64,000 bases of DNA from Urechis unicinctus. Taxonomy: Eukaryota; Annelida; Polychaeta; Xenopneusta; Urechidae. The number at the start of each line of letters is the position of its first letter. Positions within the stretch are counted from its first letter, which is position 1. The notes under the pieces were generated by a model that worked only from the letters and a program-made list of their open reading frames with translations, was not told the origin of the DNA and searched no databases. The stretch lies in the NCBI GenBank assembly GCA_034190875.2, contig CM067348.1:41822778-41886777 (forward strand). Direction: 5' to 3'. Of this stretch, positions 40,101 to 51,062 are shown one piece after another. Position numbers and translations under genes: made by a program.

Positions 40101-40135
40101 TGGGGCGGTAGAGTATCGAGCAATATCTGTACAAC

Positions 40136-41254
40136 ATGATCTCACGCATGCATTGCAAATTGGGCGATATTTTCAAAGCCCTCTTGATCATTGTTATTGT
40201 ATGTGTTGCGTTGAAGGTGTTCAGCAGCAAAAATGCTGTGAAATATCATTCAGAAGTAAAAGTGAAGTACCAGAGTGATCTTACAGGCACCAATACATAT
40301 GAAATCATGGCATCGCATCAGATGAAGGGAAATCACACAATCGATTTGCCCACAACAACAGGAGGACAATCAGACACACATTATCCGCTGGATACACATT
40401 TCAAAATAGTGAACCGCAACATGTGTACAAATAAAAGCTTGGACTGGATTTTTTGTACTCTCTCATCTACGAATAATGCATGGAAGCGGAGTCGTTTGCG
40501 CTCGACATGGGGCAACGTAACTCTTATGAAATATTACCGAGCAGAATTGGTATTTATGCTTGGAATGACAACAGATAAGGCTCTTCAGAGGAAAATAGAA
40601 AAAGAACAATCTATTTATGGAGATATTGTTCAAGGTGACTTCGTAGATAGCTATAAGAATCTGTCACAAAAGTCGATAATGTCTCTTAAATGGGTGTCTA
40701 CATATTGCCGAAATGCACCCATAATGGTCAAAGTGGACGACGACATTGTGATTGATATTTTTGGATTAGCTAAAGTTATGAAGACAGAATATAAAACCCG
40801 ACAGAAGTTGATTGCGTGCCACCGCAAAAAGCATACGCCAATTTTACGAAATAACAGTAAGTGGGCCGTTGATTCTGGTCAGTTTACTTCCCAGGACAAA
40901 TACCCTACCTATTGTGCAGGAGGTGCTTATATCATGTCAAAAGATTTGTTGATGGAAATGTACCAATTGGCTATCGAGACCCCCCTCTTCTGGATTGAAG
41001 ATGTTTTCCTCACTGGAATCGTTTTGTCTAAGATAGAAGATGCTACATATTTGGACCTTCCTGCAGTTCTTGTTGGCAAACGTCCCATTCCACCTAGAGT
41101 TCTTATCAAACATACAGTGAGTCCGGCTGATTTCTTGAATCAATGGCATCTCATTGTAGCACGAATAAACCAAAGTGAACTTTTGAATGTTGATAAAAAA
41201 GTTAAAAACTTTTTAAATTTGACATGGGTTGAAAATGAAATACAAACTATCTAG
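40136..41254 (+). CDS. type B GT31 beta-1,3-glycosyltransferase, intact
   Basis: Single-exon gene for 372 residues. A short cytoplasmic end is followed by a hydrophobic signal anchor at about 12-29 (IFKALLIIVIVCVALKVF) and a stem to about 90. The GT31 catalytic blocks are LRSTWG at 121-126, ELVFMLGM at 137-144, YGDIVQGDF at 161-169, KVDDD at 199-203 (DxD metal and UDP-sugar site), KYPTYC at 255-260 and IEDVFLTG at 287-294. Several N-glycosylation sequons (NHT, NKS, NVT, NLS, NNS, NQS). Expected role: Golgi transfer of a sugar, probably galactose or N-acetylglucosamine in beta-1,3 linkage. Compared with the copy at 54,848 it has lost that stop codon and reads 19 residues further, into what is untranslated there. 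It has a TATA box 36 bases upstream and AATAAA at 41,261. About 85 percent identical to the other intact copy by eye. Confidence 0.93.
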   Translation: MISRMHCKLGDIFKALLIIVIVCVALKVFSSKNAVKYHSEVKVKYQSDLTGTNTYEIMASHQMKGNHTIDLPTTTGGQSDTHYPLDTHFKIVNRNMCTNKSLDWIFCTLSSTNNAWKRSRLRSTWGNVTLMKYYRAELVFMLGMTTDKALQRKIEKEQSIYGDIVQGDFVDSYKNLSQKSIMSLKWVSTYCRNAPIMVKVDDDIVIDIFGLAKVMKTEYKTRQKLIACHRKKHTPILRNNSKWAVDSGQFTSQDKYPTYCAGGAYIMSKDLLMEMYQLAIETPLFWIEDVFLTGIVLSKIEDATYLDLPAVLVGKRPIPPRVLIKHTVSPADFLNQWHLIVARINQSELLNVDKKVKNFLNLTWVENEIQTI

Positions 41255-41260
41255 CAGTGT

Positions 41261-41266
41261 AATAAA
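41261..41266 (+). terminator. polyadenylation signal of type B gene
   Basis: AATAAA seven bases after the stop codon, followed by a T- and G-rich stretch (cttgtgttgacttgtgtctt), the usual arrangement for cleavage and polyadenylation. The untranslated end would be very short. Confidence 0.6.
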
Positions 41267-42042
41267 ACTTGTGTTGACTTGTGTCTTTGATCCATTAGTT
41301 ATTGTAGGTCGACCAATCATCATTTTTATACCTTACATCATAATTGTAAATCTTTGACACAGCTAACAATCATTTGATAATTTACTAAATGTTGATACTG
41401 ATTGATACAACGATAGAATAATTGCCAAATATGGACATCAATTCACAAGCCAAACATAATACATCAACAATTCCTTAACTAAGTCCATGCGTCAGGCAAT
41501 ATATTTTATATGCAGTAAAAATAGTTAACAGTGTTTTCCCTTAGGTCAACCATCAATTTTGGAAGAGTTAACTATTAATTGTACAGTGAAATTTAGCGTG
41601 GTAGGATCGGTATTCCACCTTCATAGTCTTTGCACCAAGATTTCTATCAATATCTGTTTGTGGTTAAAGACAAATGTTGCTATGACAGAATTGTTTTCGC
41701 AAGGGCCGCAGAAACTGAACACATTGTCTCGCAACTATACGTTTGCAAAGAGACCTATGTTAATGTTGAGTGTCATTAGTACATTATGTGACTAACCTGT
41801 CCATCATCCTAGCGTGCACCTCTCAATCATGCCTACGAGTGACCTTCGTGTCACCTGCCAGCCCCACCCCCTATCCTCATACATGCCTCATATCTAATTG
41901 CCACGCTATCCCAATTCTCATGGGATGTGCAGTAGCCTGTTCAGGAGAATCCACTCGATTCCGTCTACAAAATAGTAAGTACAGATATTTAAATATTCCA
42001 TTTATTATATTTCCTCTTTTAATTTTTCCCTGGTCTGTTCAA
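41267..42042. other. 3' flank and spacer
   Basis: 41,343-41,720 repeats sequence found at 33,260-33,700, 56,140-56,290 and, inverted, 14,480-14,900. From about 41,790 the sequence becomes unique and richer in C (ccagccccaccccc), leading into the coding-like remnant. Confidence 0.5.
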
Positions 42043-42960
42043 ATGGATTTGTCATTAGAAATTGAAGATTTTCAAAATCAAAGTGAAGTTTTCACACACA
42101 GGATTCATAAAGAAATAAATCATTGTTTCAGTTGTTTGAATGTAGTTGCGAGTCATCATGACTGCGTGAAGGAAAATTATAAGTTGGCACAGGATTGGTA
42201 TAACAGAGCGAGTTCGTGTGTGGCGTTAGCGCGGGCTGACTATGAGTTTTGTCAGATGCGGTATGACAAGTCATGTGATGAATGTTTTCGTAAGTGCTGC
42301 GTAAAATTGCGTATGAGGATTCAGCTCAGGAGTTAGTGGAGTCTAGTGGCGAAGTAGCAAGACTGCGTGATACCTTTAAGTCAAGTGTTGAAGATGGTGT
42401 ACTTTGCCAGAAGGCGCCAGAACTATTTAATGACATGCTCATGAATATCAAAGCGAATCTAGCCAAATGTAAAGATCGAGAAGCGCATGTAATGAAAATT
42501 AAAGCGAAATCCGCCACACTGTCGAACTAAGAGATCGAGAAGCGGTTGAAAAAGACGCACCTGATTATAGAATTCCCCCTATTGCTGCAGTATCCCTGCA
42601 TTCGGAAGCGCTCCGAGCCCATATATCGTCTCCCCCAAAATAACCACCAGCTTCCAATTCATCCACACCATCCCCACAACCCCCAAGTCCTGCTATGCTG
42701 CCAACCTCTGTTAACCCAACACCAACCCCTCCTGGCTCTGATGCAAAGCTGACTTCTTCCCCGACATTACCTAGCCTTCCCATCTCTGATCCTATACTCA
42801 CTTCTGCACATACATCACCAAACACCTCTCAATTTGGAACCTACATTGATTTCTGCCCCGGCATTATCAACCCCTTCAAACTTGGATGCCACATCGTCTC
42901 CCCCACAATCACCAACGAATCCAAGCCAATCGTCTCTTTCACGAATAGGCTATAACCCAG
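42043..42960 (+). pseudogene. unrecognised coding remnant, coiled coil then proline-rich
   Basis: From MDLSLEIEDFQNQSEV the frame gives a charged helical segment with cysteines (NHCFSCLNVV, CVKENYKLAQDWYNRA). After a one-frame shift near 42,290 it continues as a helix with KIAYEDSAQELVESSGEV and EVARLRDTFKSS. From about 42,560 it is a proline-, serine- and threonine-rich region (PTPTPPGSDAKLTSSPTLPS). A gtaagt at 42,290 could instead be a splice donor. The layout resembles a first protein of a LINE-like element, or a host protein; I recognise no family. Unique in the window. Confidence 0.35.
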
Positions 42961-43140
42961 GGCCGGGGATATTATCCAGCTTAAATTCCCCAACCTCAAC
43001 TGACGCAGATTCTCAGATAGCCGTATTATTTCATTAGCTATCAGGTTTTACAAAGTGGTTCATATGAGGTACTTATGGTGTGTGGTCATTGTTCCGGTTC
43101 TTTCACAAATAGGCTATAACCCAGGGCCGGGGATATGTGT
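42936..43140 (+). repeat. pair of ataggctataacccagggccggggatat motifs
   Basis: The phrase starting aggctataacccagggcc occurs at about 42,942 and again at 43,108, and in diverged form at 12,343. In one frame it codes IGYNPGPG. It lies at the boundary between the coding-like remnant and the 6-kb tandem unit. Confidence 0.6.
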
Positions 43141-43440
43141 GATTATGATATCCCCAAATAGATGCCCCCATAACCTTCAGTTTTGTCTTGCCAAAAAAAT
43201 TGTTTTAAACATGGTGTGTGCAGCCACATTTATTCCACGGGAATCAAGCATTTGCCTGTGTAATTAAAGACCTATGCATAGATTACCTTCATTGCTGTGA
43301 TAAAATCGTTCTGCCATTTCAGCGGCAGTCCATTGTAACATATAAGCTGATAATGGTTCATAAGCTATCATTATTTTACATTAATGTTCATCGAATCGTT
43401 CTGCCATTCCATACGGCTGGCTTTCATTGTATACATATAC

Positions 43441-44765
43441 GCTGATAATGGGTTACATGGTTAGTTGAGTTAAATGTAGGGATGAGCGACACTACACTTA
43501 CACCCTATATGAACCTGAAGTTCACTCGATGGAGGAACGACCAACAGCTGAGAATATTTTCCCTGATATCCTAAAAAACTTCAAAAATATATGCAGTTAC
43601 CTAAGTATGTATGGTAAAAACCTCCTCTGACTGAAAGTGATCTGTCCCCTAGACTAAAGATGCTATCGAACACAAGTATATGCATTTGATGTTGCGAACA
43701 TAGCAAGGCATGACTACCACACTGAGCCAAAAAAAAATCATTATGATAATTACACCGAGTACACATGACTGTTGATGCGTAGTCTGCTCATAACCGATGT
43801 AGACCTCGACCCTAACCTGCGGGCGTCCTGCTACCTGAAATATTAGCCATGATACTTACTGATCTCGTCAAATCTGTGATACGTGGTTAGGGTCACCGTA
43901 CGAGCTTCACGGTATATAACCTGAATCAAACAGGCAAATTAAATTTTCCGAATGCCAATGTTGACCGTCCATTTCCATGTTAACTATCCAAAGAAAACAC
44001 ATTGTGAAAATTTAGCAGAATAGTGAGATATCGGGTTGGTTGATTGACTGCAACCGCGGTGATTGAAGTGCTGCGACACACAATATACATGACACAGAAT
44101 TGTATGTATCGACAATCAGTGGGGGGGGGGGGGTAGTATAACAAAACATTATTGCTTTAATTAAATCACCAATGTGGGAACCGTCGCACAGCATACAGCT
44201 GCAAGGACTTAAATCAGAAATAATTTACAATCAAACACGTTATTGTGTGGGCGGTCGCCTTACGAGGCAATTAAATTTGAATGATACACAACCACAATAG
44301 ATCAAGTAAACTGCAAAAGGCAAAATCGGAGGTCGAGAACCGAGCAAGTGTCGTCGTTAAGTCATAAGGATTAAATCCCTAAAACAACAAGCCGTGGTGC
44401 TGAAACTGTTCAAAGGAAGGGTCAGGTAACAATCTCCCCGCCAGCAGCTACTGCCAGCGTCGCGTTAGACGGGCGCTGGAGACATGGCCGACTTTGATTG
44501 CACTTATATACGACCAGCACTGCAACTTGACATTGCTTTGTTGTCGACGATGGACAAAGGCTTGCTGGCAGCTTGGTGTGAATTATAAGTGTCAGTGTCT
44601 TTTTAAGTTTGTTCACCGCAGGCATTTACAAACTTAGGCCTTATTTTGAAACGACAGATGTCGTCGGAACGCACTTGCTGACATTTGCCGAGGACTGGGG
44701 TGAATAAGAGAACATCAGTGGATGGAGATGAGCACTTGTTGAATGGTGGGGTGCTGGGGGATCGC
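43441..44765. other. gene-free part of tandem unit, copy 1
   Basis: 43,490-43,575 is a small relic of the type A stem region (aacagctgagaatattttccctgatatcc). The rest, including a G12 run at 44,121 and a moderate-GC stretch at 44,380-44,720 with a possible TATA element (cttatatacgacc), is found only in the two tandem copies. No supportable gene. Confidence 0.5.
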
Positions 44766-45361
44766 ATTAGTTCATGTTGATAAATTTACATAAGTATTGC
44801 CCATGGGCTAGTGGCTAACTTGCAATCTGGCCGTCATGGGCAGCAGGATTATGTATAATGGGAGGAGGCAATTATTGGTCAATGACCACGGATATCATTC
44901 AACCTCTTATCACCAGTGTTGGCCCTTAAACATTGCACACGTGTGTGCTTACGACGCTTGTGTATTATATGCTTTGGTAACAATAAGGCAGTGACTGCCA
45001 AATCCTTATCAATCTGTTGAGAACATCACCCGCCCACCTGCTTTTACCCCCCTCCTGGTACCATGTCTAGCTTGGTGAAGTTCCTCCCAAAGCTGATAGG
45101 ACTGTAAACGTCCAAAATCAAATTCACGATTTGTTATCAACAACATGTGTAGCTGGTAAGTGCCAAATAAACCTTTATCTTAAGTGCCCCACGCTCCACA
45201 GCTGATACAAACTGGACACCTTGTTTATAAATCATCATACATCCACGATCATTCTCGTTGTATTGTAATGATATGCACCAAGTTCAAATAATAGCAATAT
45301 CAAAGAATTTCCTCAATATTTCTGATTAACGCTACAAATCAGAGGCGAATTTATTTGTTGC
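44766..45361. other. segment present only in tandem copy 1
   Basis: In copy 2 the equivalent of ggggatcgc joins directly to ttatagtagcgaaac. The segment is itself a diverged inverted copy of about 11,560-12,090, so it is old duplicon sequence. Its absence from copy 2 is best read as a deletion there. Confidence 0.75.
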
Positions 45362-45374
45362 TTATAGCAGCGAA

Positions 45375-45610
45375 ACAGAAACATAATGCTTTCATCTCCT
45401 TTACGTGATGTACTGTTGGTTTTACTCTGTCAAAAACATAATGCTTTCAGATACTTTATGTGATGTACTCTAAGATTTACTCTAACAAAATATAATGTTT
45501 TTGTATACTTAATGCGATGTACTGTTGGTTTTACTCTGACAAAATATAATGCTTTCATTTACTTTATGTGATGTACTGTTGGTTTTTACTCTTACAAAAA
45601 CATAATATTT
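45375..45610. repeat. 55-bp tandem repeat
   Basis: Four to five units of the type acataatgctttcag-tactttatgtgatgtactgttggttttactctgacaaaa. The array is repeated in copy 2 at 50,830-51,062; shorter arrays lie at 35,655-35,790, 62,845-62,935 and, inverted, 11,340-11,510. Confidence 0.88.
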
Positions 45611-46425
45611 TGTAATTAGTCTGTGTTCCACGATGGACTGTGAAAATACAAGACGTGTTGTTGACTTAAGTGTAGCGTGCAAATGATGATATGATTAATG
45701 TAAATCTCTAAGAATCCGACCCGACATACTAAGTATTTGTGTTTGTCAATATCCGCGATGGATGCGAAGAGGATGTCCGAGTACTTGGCACATCGTTTGC
45801 TTGTGAGGTATTATAATTGTACTTCCCTGGGTCCCTTGATCTGACATCATCCTCTTCATGTCAGTATTATAGCAATACATACAAAATCATTGGACTCACC
45901 TTATCTTTAAAAAATGATCTCCACGTTAATGAATTGACCAAGGAATAAACTTGACAAATTATATGGCACCATTTCTTTGAGGTGATACTATGTACAAATT
46001 GTTACGTTTTTGCATAAGTGTGAAAAGGTGCGTCGTCTATTAAAAGCTTGATTGGCAGGCTGCTAACCAAGTATTTATTCTCTCGTATCAAACAGTCACT
46101 TTAATACCTCGATCGTCAGGCTACTTACCAAGCGTTCAATCTATCGTGTCAAGCAGTCACTTTAATACCTCGATTGTTAGGCTGTTAACCAAGCAATAAC
46201 CATTTAATTTGTTATCTTTTGTTTATTGACTAGAAACGTCCTAGTAATAACATCAACTGTACTTAAGTGTTTATACAAATAAGGAAGCAGATGGCTTCAT
46301 CTAGCGAGCACAGGTGATAATTACTATTAATGGATATGACATCAGATGCATTGGATAATCAATGTATATAATTTGCATAAGATAACCGATAAATTTAGAG
46401 CTAACAGATATTTCTTTTGTTCAAA
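45611..46425. other. 3' flank of type A gene, tandem copy 1
   Basis: Near-identical to 51,063-51,895. Contains a small internal repeat at about 46,045-46,195, three units of the type gattggcaggctgctaaccaag with gtcaaacagtcactttaatacc. No gene. Confidence 0.5.
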
Positions 46426-47478
46426 TTATAGATTTTTGTAGATTTTGTCAACATTAACATTCGCCAATTCCGAAGGATCCAAATGTGATAGTGTCCAATT
46501 CCACTGCGCCATAAAATCCGTCCGGTCATTAGTTACATATATCATAAATCTAGATGGAGAGAGTGTAACCTTCCGTGAGAATGGAAACTCTAAGTATTGC
46601 ACATTTTTGATCTTTTCGATCACCAATCCAGTCAAAAAGACATCATCAATCCAGAGAAACGGGGTCACTAATGATGCGTAGTAAATATCCTTGACTAGGC
46701 GCATCGGCATGATATAACAAATTCCATAGCAATACGGCGGATAATGGGTTCTATTTGGAAGTTTATATGACCCTATAGGCCTCTTGTAATCGTTGGTACG
46801 ACGAATACGGTCATGACGCCCAATATGGCAAGCTATGAACCTCTTATTATTAATGTAAGTATTGCGGATCACAGTAGCAAGTTTGAATATGTTAATAAAA
46901 GCATCGTCGTCCACTTTAATGACAATAGGAGCATTTGAACAGTGAATGGACACCCACTTCACTGACATTATTGCCTTCAACGTCAAATTCCTATAGGTAT
47001 CTAGAAAGTCACCTTGGACAATATCACCGTATGTCTTTTGCTCGTCCTCTATGACTCTTTGAACAGACATGTCTGTAGTCATACCAAGCATAAATACAAG
47101 CTCTGTTTGGTAGGATTTAAATAATTTCACATTAGCCCACGTTGATCGTAAAAGCTGCCGTTTTTCTGCATTCCTTGTAGCAGAATGTACATAAACAATC
47201 CAGTCCAAGGTTTTGTTCGAACATAGTTCTGGGTTGTGCATCACGAATTGGATATCAGGCGGAAAATCCTCAGCTGTAGATTTCGGTGACAAAAGTATCA
47301 TCGTCGTCGTATGTATCTTTTTTTCGTCTTTGATGTCAGAGCAGAGTCTTTTTTCGACATACCCTTTTGCGATAGGATCCTCATGATGCTTGATATTCCT
47401 GACGACGTAAATGCCCAATAACACACTAGGAACAAAGACAAGGAGCACCAGAGCAATACGTCGAACCTTGTTCGCCAT
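46426..47478 (-). CDS. type A GT31 beta-1,3-glycosyltransferase, intact
   Basis: Single-exon gene for 350 residues. The ATG at 47,478 (MANKVRRIALVLL) is preceded by acg, has G at +4 and is shared by the other type A copies. Signal anchor at about 8-26. Blocks: LLRSTWA at 109-115, ELVFMLGM at 126-133, YGDIVQGDF at 150-158, KVDDDAF at 188-194 (DxD), HYPPYCYG at 245-252 and IDDVFLTG at 277-284. Sequons NKT88, NLT164, NRT242 and NWT327. As a GT31 type II enzyme it should act in the Golgi lumen with a UDP-sugar and divalent metal. It differs from the copy at 51,896 at about a dozen residues (about 96.5 percent identical). A 194-base GT tract begins 193 bases upstream, and a type B 3' fragment lies beyond it in opposite orientation. 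Confidence 0.95.
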   Translation of the reverse strand: MANKVRRIALVLLVFVPSVLLGIYVVRNIKHHEDPIAKGYVEKRLCSDIKDEKKIHTTTMILLSPKSTAEDFPPDIQFVMHNPELCSNKTLDWIVYVHSATRNAEKRQLLRSTWANVKLFKSYQTELVFMLGMTTDMSVQRVIEDEQKTYGDIVQGDFLDTYRNLTLKAIMSVKWVSIHCSNAPIVIKVDDDAFINIFKLATVIRNTYINNKRFIACHIGRHDRIRRTNDYKRPIGSYKLPNRTHYPPYCYGICYIMPMRLVKDIYYASLVTPFLWIDDVFLTGLVIEKIKNVQYLEFPFSRKVTLSPSRFMIYVTNDRTDFMAQWNWTLSHLDPSELANVNVDKIYKNL

Positions 47479-47670
47479 CGTAAATTGCAATGAGCAGCAG
47501 TTTGAGTAGGCAGATCAAGATTGATTAAGTGCAGCATGATAGTATAGACGATTAGGTATTGATTCGCTCATAACTATCTTGTTGGATTGACAGTAATACG
47601 GGATCAATATTGAGCATCTGGAATTGAGCTATTAATGATTTTGCGTCCGCGTTCTATCTTATACAAACAG
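47479..47670 (-). promoter_or_regulatory. conserved 5' flank of type A gene
   Basis: Shared with 52,949-53,141, 19,050-19,291 and 8,396-8,644. Contains the conserved ctgctgctcattgcaa just before the ATG. No TATA box is obvious, unlike in type B genes, so any promoter here would be of another kind. Confidence 0.5.
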
Positions 47671-48095
<425 letters not shown>

Positions 48096-49202
48096 AGTGT
48101 AAGCAAACTTGTGATCCAGATTTATATTCATCGACCCCTCTGAAAAGTGCACATATTTAATCAAATAACCCATAAATCTGGTATATAAGCGTTTGCGTTA
48201 AATGAAACAAAATCATATTTATTGATATCCATTAGTTAATGTGGGTTGGCCAACGAAGGGTCAACATCGAATTCGATGAACCAATCAGTACGGATCTTTT
48301 GACATTATGGGCTATCGATGTTTTTATGCATTAAGTTTCATCTGTCTAGCGGGTGTTCATTCTATAATCGAAAATCAAGATCCTCAACATTTTGTTCAAA
48401 TTATTTCACATTCATAAAATATTTAATATAACGGATGTTGATTGGGCACTATATCACATTGATGGGGAAGACAAAGTATCCTCTTCAACCATCTTTGATT
48501 CGCCCTGTTATAGCTATTTTTTCAGACAGACATATCTACCAATTTGGACGATGTCCGATGGAAAACCTGACATGTTCTTCTCCCTCAGTTCCAGTGTTCT
48601 GTAATGTTCCCACTAATTAAAAAGTAGCATTATGCTTATAAAATAAAAATGTCACGCACGCCAATTAGACTCAACGCTTGTTAAAAACACTAACAGAGTT
48701 AGGAAATCAAAATATACCTTTGGCGCCTGGAAGAACAATACATGGAAATATAACGACCTCTTTACGTTATATATAAACCTTTGGCAATGGTAACAGGAAA
48801 AATGAGATTGCAAAGCCATCATTAAAAATATACCATGGTAAAAAAACACGCATATTATCAGCCTATCAGCTGATCTTATGAGGCAACCTCTGTTTGAGTT
48901 TATCAACGTACCATATGTCAGATAATGGAAGGCGTGGGGGGGGGGCTATTTAAATATGGAAAGATCCAAATAACTGTGACTATGGGTCCGTGTAACATCC
49001 TGGTCCGCCACGCGTTGACAACCGCTTTGTGGAAAGACGATGAATGTATCGGATCAATAGTTCAATGAGCTCTTGTTGATTTTACCGTGTCTCTTTGTAT
49101 TTACACAATGCTTAATAATATCCTCGTGTATTTTGATCCCTTTCAAAAACCTTACTACAAATAAACCGCACATGAACTGACAATAATAGTTGCTGCTCAC
49201 CA
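48096..49202. other. type B flanking duplicon, tandem copy 1
   Basis: Near-identical to 53,510-54,589. Includes 3' flank of the type B fragment (to about 48,250), the 48,435-48,620 segment, and the conserved type B upstream segment at 48,652-48,906. The type B gene that should follow is absent, because the duplicated unit ends at about 49,202, just before it. Confidence 0.65.
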
Positions 49203-49479
49203 TGATATCCCCAAATAGATGCCCCCATAACCTTTCTTTTTAATTATCTTGCCAAAAACACATTTTACATGGTGTGTGCAGTATTGATTTATTCCACGGG
49301 AATCATAGCAGTTTGCCTGTGTAATTAAAGGCCTATGCGTAGATTACCGTCAGTGCTGTGATAAAATTGTGCAACAGTTCAGCCACAGTCCAGCGTAACA
49401 AATGATGGTTCATAAGCTATCATGTATTTTACATTAATGTTCATCGAATCGTTCTGCCATTTCATACGGCTGGCTTTCA

Positions 49480-50818
49480 TTGTATACATATAAGCTGATA
49501 ATGGGTTACATGGTTAGTTGAGTTAAATGTAGGGATGAGCGACACTACACTTACACCCTATATGAACCTGAAGTTCACTCGATGGAGGTACGACCAACAG
49601 CTGAGAATATTTTCCCTGATATCCTAAAAAACTTCAAAAATATATGCAGTTACCTAAGTATGTATGGTAAAAACCTCCTCTGACTGAAAGTGATCTGTCC
49701 CCTAGACTAAAGATGCTATCGAACACAAGTATATACATTTGATGTTGCGAACATAGCAAGGCATGACTACCACACTGAGCCAAAAAAAAATCATTATGAT
49801 AATTACACCGAGTACACATGACTGTTGATGCGTAGTCTGCTCATAACCGATGAAGATCTCGACCCTAACCTGCGGGCGTCCTGCTACCTGAAATATAAGC
49901 CATGATACTTACTGATCTCGTCAAATCTGTGATACGTGGTTAGGGTCACCGTACGAGCTTCACGGTATATAACCTGAATCACACAGGCAAATTAAATTTT
50001 CCGAATGCCAATGTTGACTGCCCATTTCCATGTTAACTATCCAAAGAAAACACATTGTGAAAATTTAGCAGAATAGTGAGATATCGGGTTGGTTGATTGA
50101 CTGCAACCGCGGTGATTGAAGTGCTGCGACACACAATATACATGACACAGGATTGTATGTATCGACAATCAGTGGGAGGGGGGGGGGTAATATAACAAAA
50201 CATTATTGCTTTAACTAAATCACCAATGTGGGAACCGTCGCACAGCATACAGCTGCAAGGACTTAAATCTGAAATAATTTACAATCAAACACGTTATTGT
50301 GTGGGCGGTCGCCTTACGAGGCAATTAAATTTGAATGATACACAACCACAATAGATCAAGTAAACTGTAAAAGGCAAAATCGGAGGTCGAGAACCGAGCA
50401 AGTGTCGTCGTTAAGTCATACGGATTAAATCCCTAAAACAACAAGCCGTGGTGCTGAAACTGTTCAAGGGAAGGGTCAGGTAACAATCTCCCCGTCAGCA
50501 GCTGCTGCCAGCGTCGCGTTAGACGGGCGCTGGAGACATGGCCGACTTGGATTGCACTTATATACGACCAGCACTGCAACTTGACATTGCTTTGTTGTCG
50601 ACGATGGACAAAGGCTTGCTGGCAGCTTGGTGTGAATTATAAGTGTCAGTGTCTTTTTAAGTTTGTTCCCCGCAGGCATTACAAACTTAGGCCTTATTTT
50701 GAAACGGCTGATGTCTTCGGAACGCACTTGCTGACATTTGCCGAGGACTGGGGTGAATAATAGAAAATCAGTGGATGGAGATGAGCGCTTGTTGAATGGT
50801 GGGGTGCTAGGGGATCGC
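49480..50818. other. gene-free part of tandem unit, copy 2
   Basis: Near-identical to 43,425-44,765, including the G-run (50,176) and the moderate-GC block at 50,440-50,780. Frames that are open in both copies are not otherwise supported. Confidence 0.5.
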
Positions 50819-50829
50819 TTATAGTAGCG

Positions 50830-51062
50830 AAACAGAAACATAATGCTTTCATCTCCTTTACGTGATGTACTGTTGGTTTTACTCTGTCAAAAACATAATG
50901 CTTTCAGATACTTTATGTGATGTACTCTTAGATTTACTCTTACAAAATATAATGTTTTTATATACTTAATGCGATGTACTGTTTTACTCTGACAAAATAT
51001 AATGCTTTCATTTACTTTATGTGATGTACTGTTGGTTTTTACTCTTACAAAAACATAATATT
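50830..51062. repeat. 55-bp tandem repeat
   Basis: Copy 2 version of the array at 45,375-45,610, with one partly shortened unit. Confidence 0.88.

Noticed and set aside
44119-44132. G12 run (also at 50,176) as a quadruplex or regulatory site
   Set aside because: A plain homopolymer that varies between the copies; no support for function.
47479-47490. Upstream start MQFT before MANKVRR in type A genes
   Set aside because: It would need a TTG start; the ATG of MANKVRR is present in the MANK-type copies and has a suitable context.
49190-49215. Loss of a type B gene by deletion after 49.2 kb
   Set aside because: The junction is explained more simply by the end of a tandem unit that never included the type B gene.
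50476-50841. A 121-residue frame, partly open also at 44,422-44,625
   Set aside because: Openness in two nearly identical copies is not independent evidence; the longer frame in copy 2 depends on a small indel and no motif is seen.
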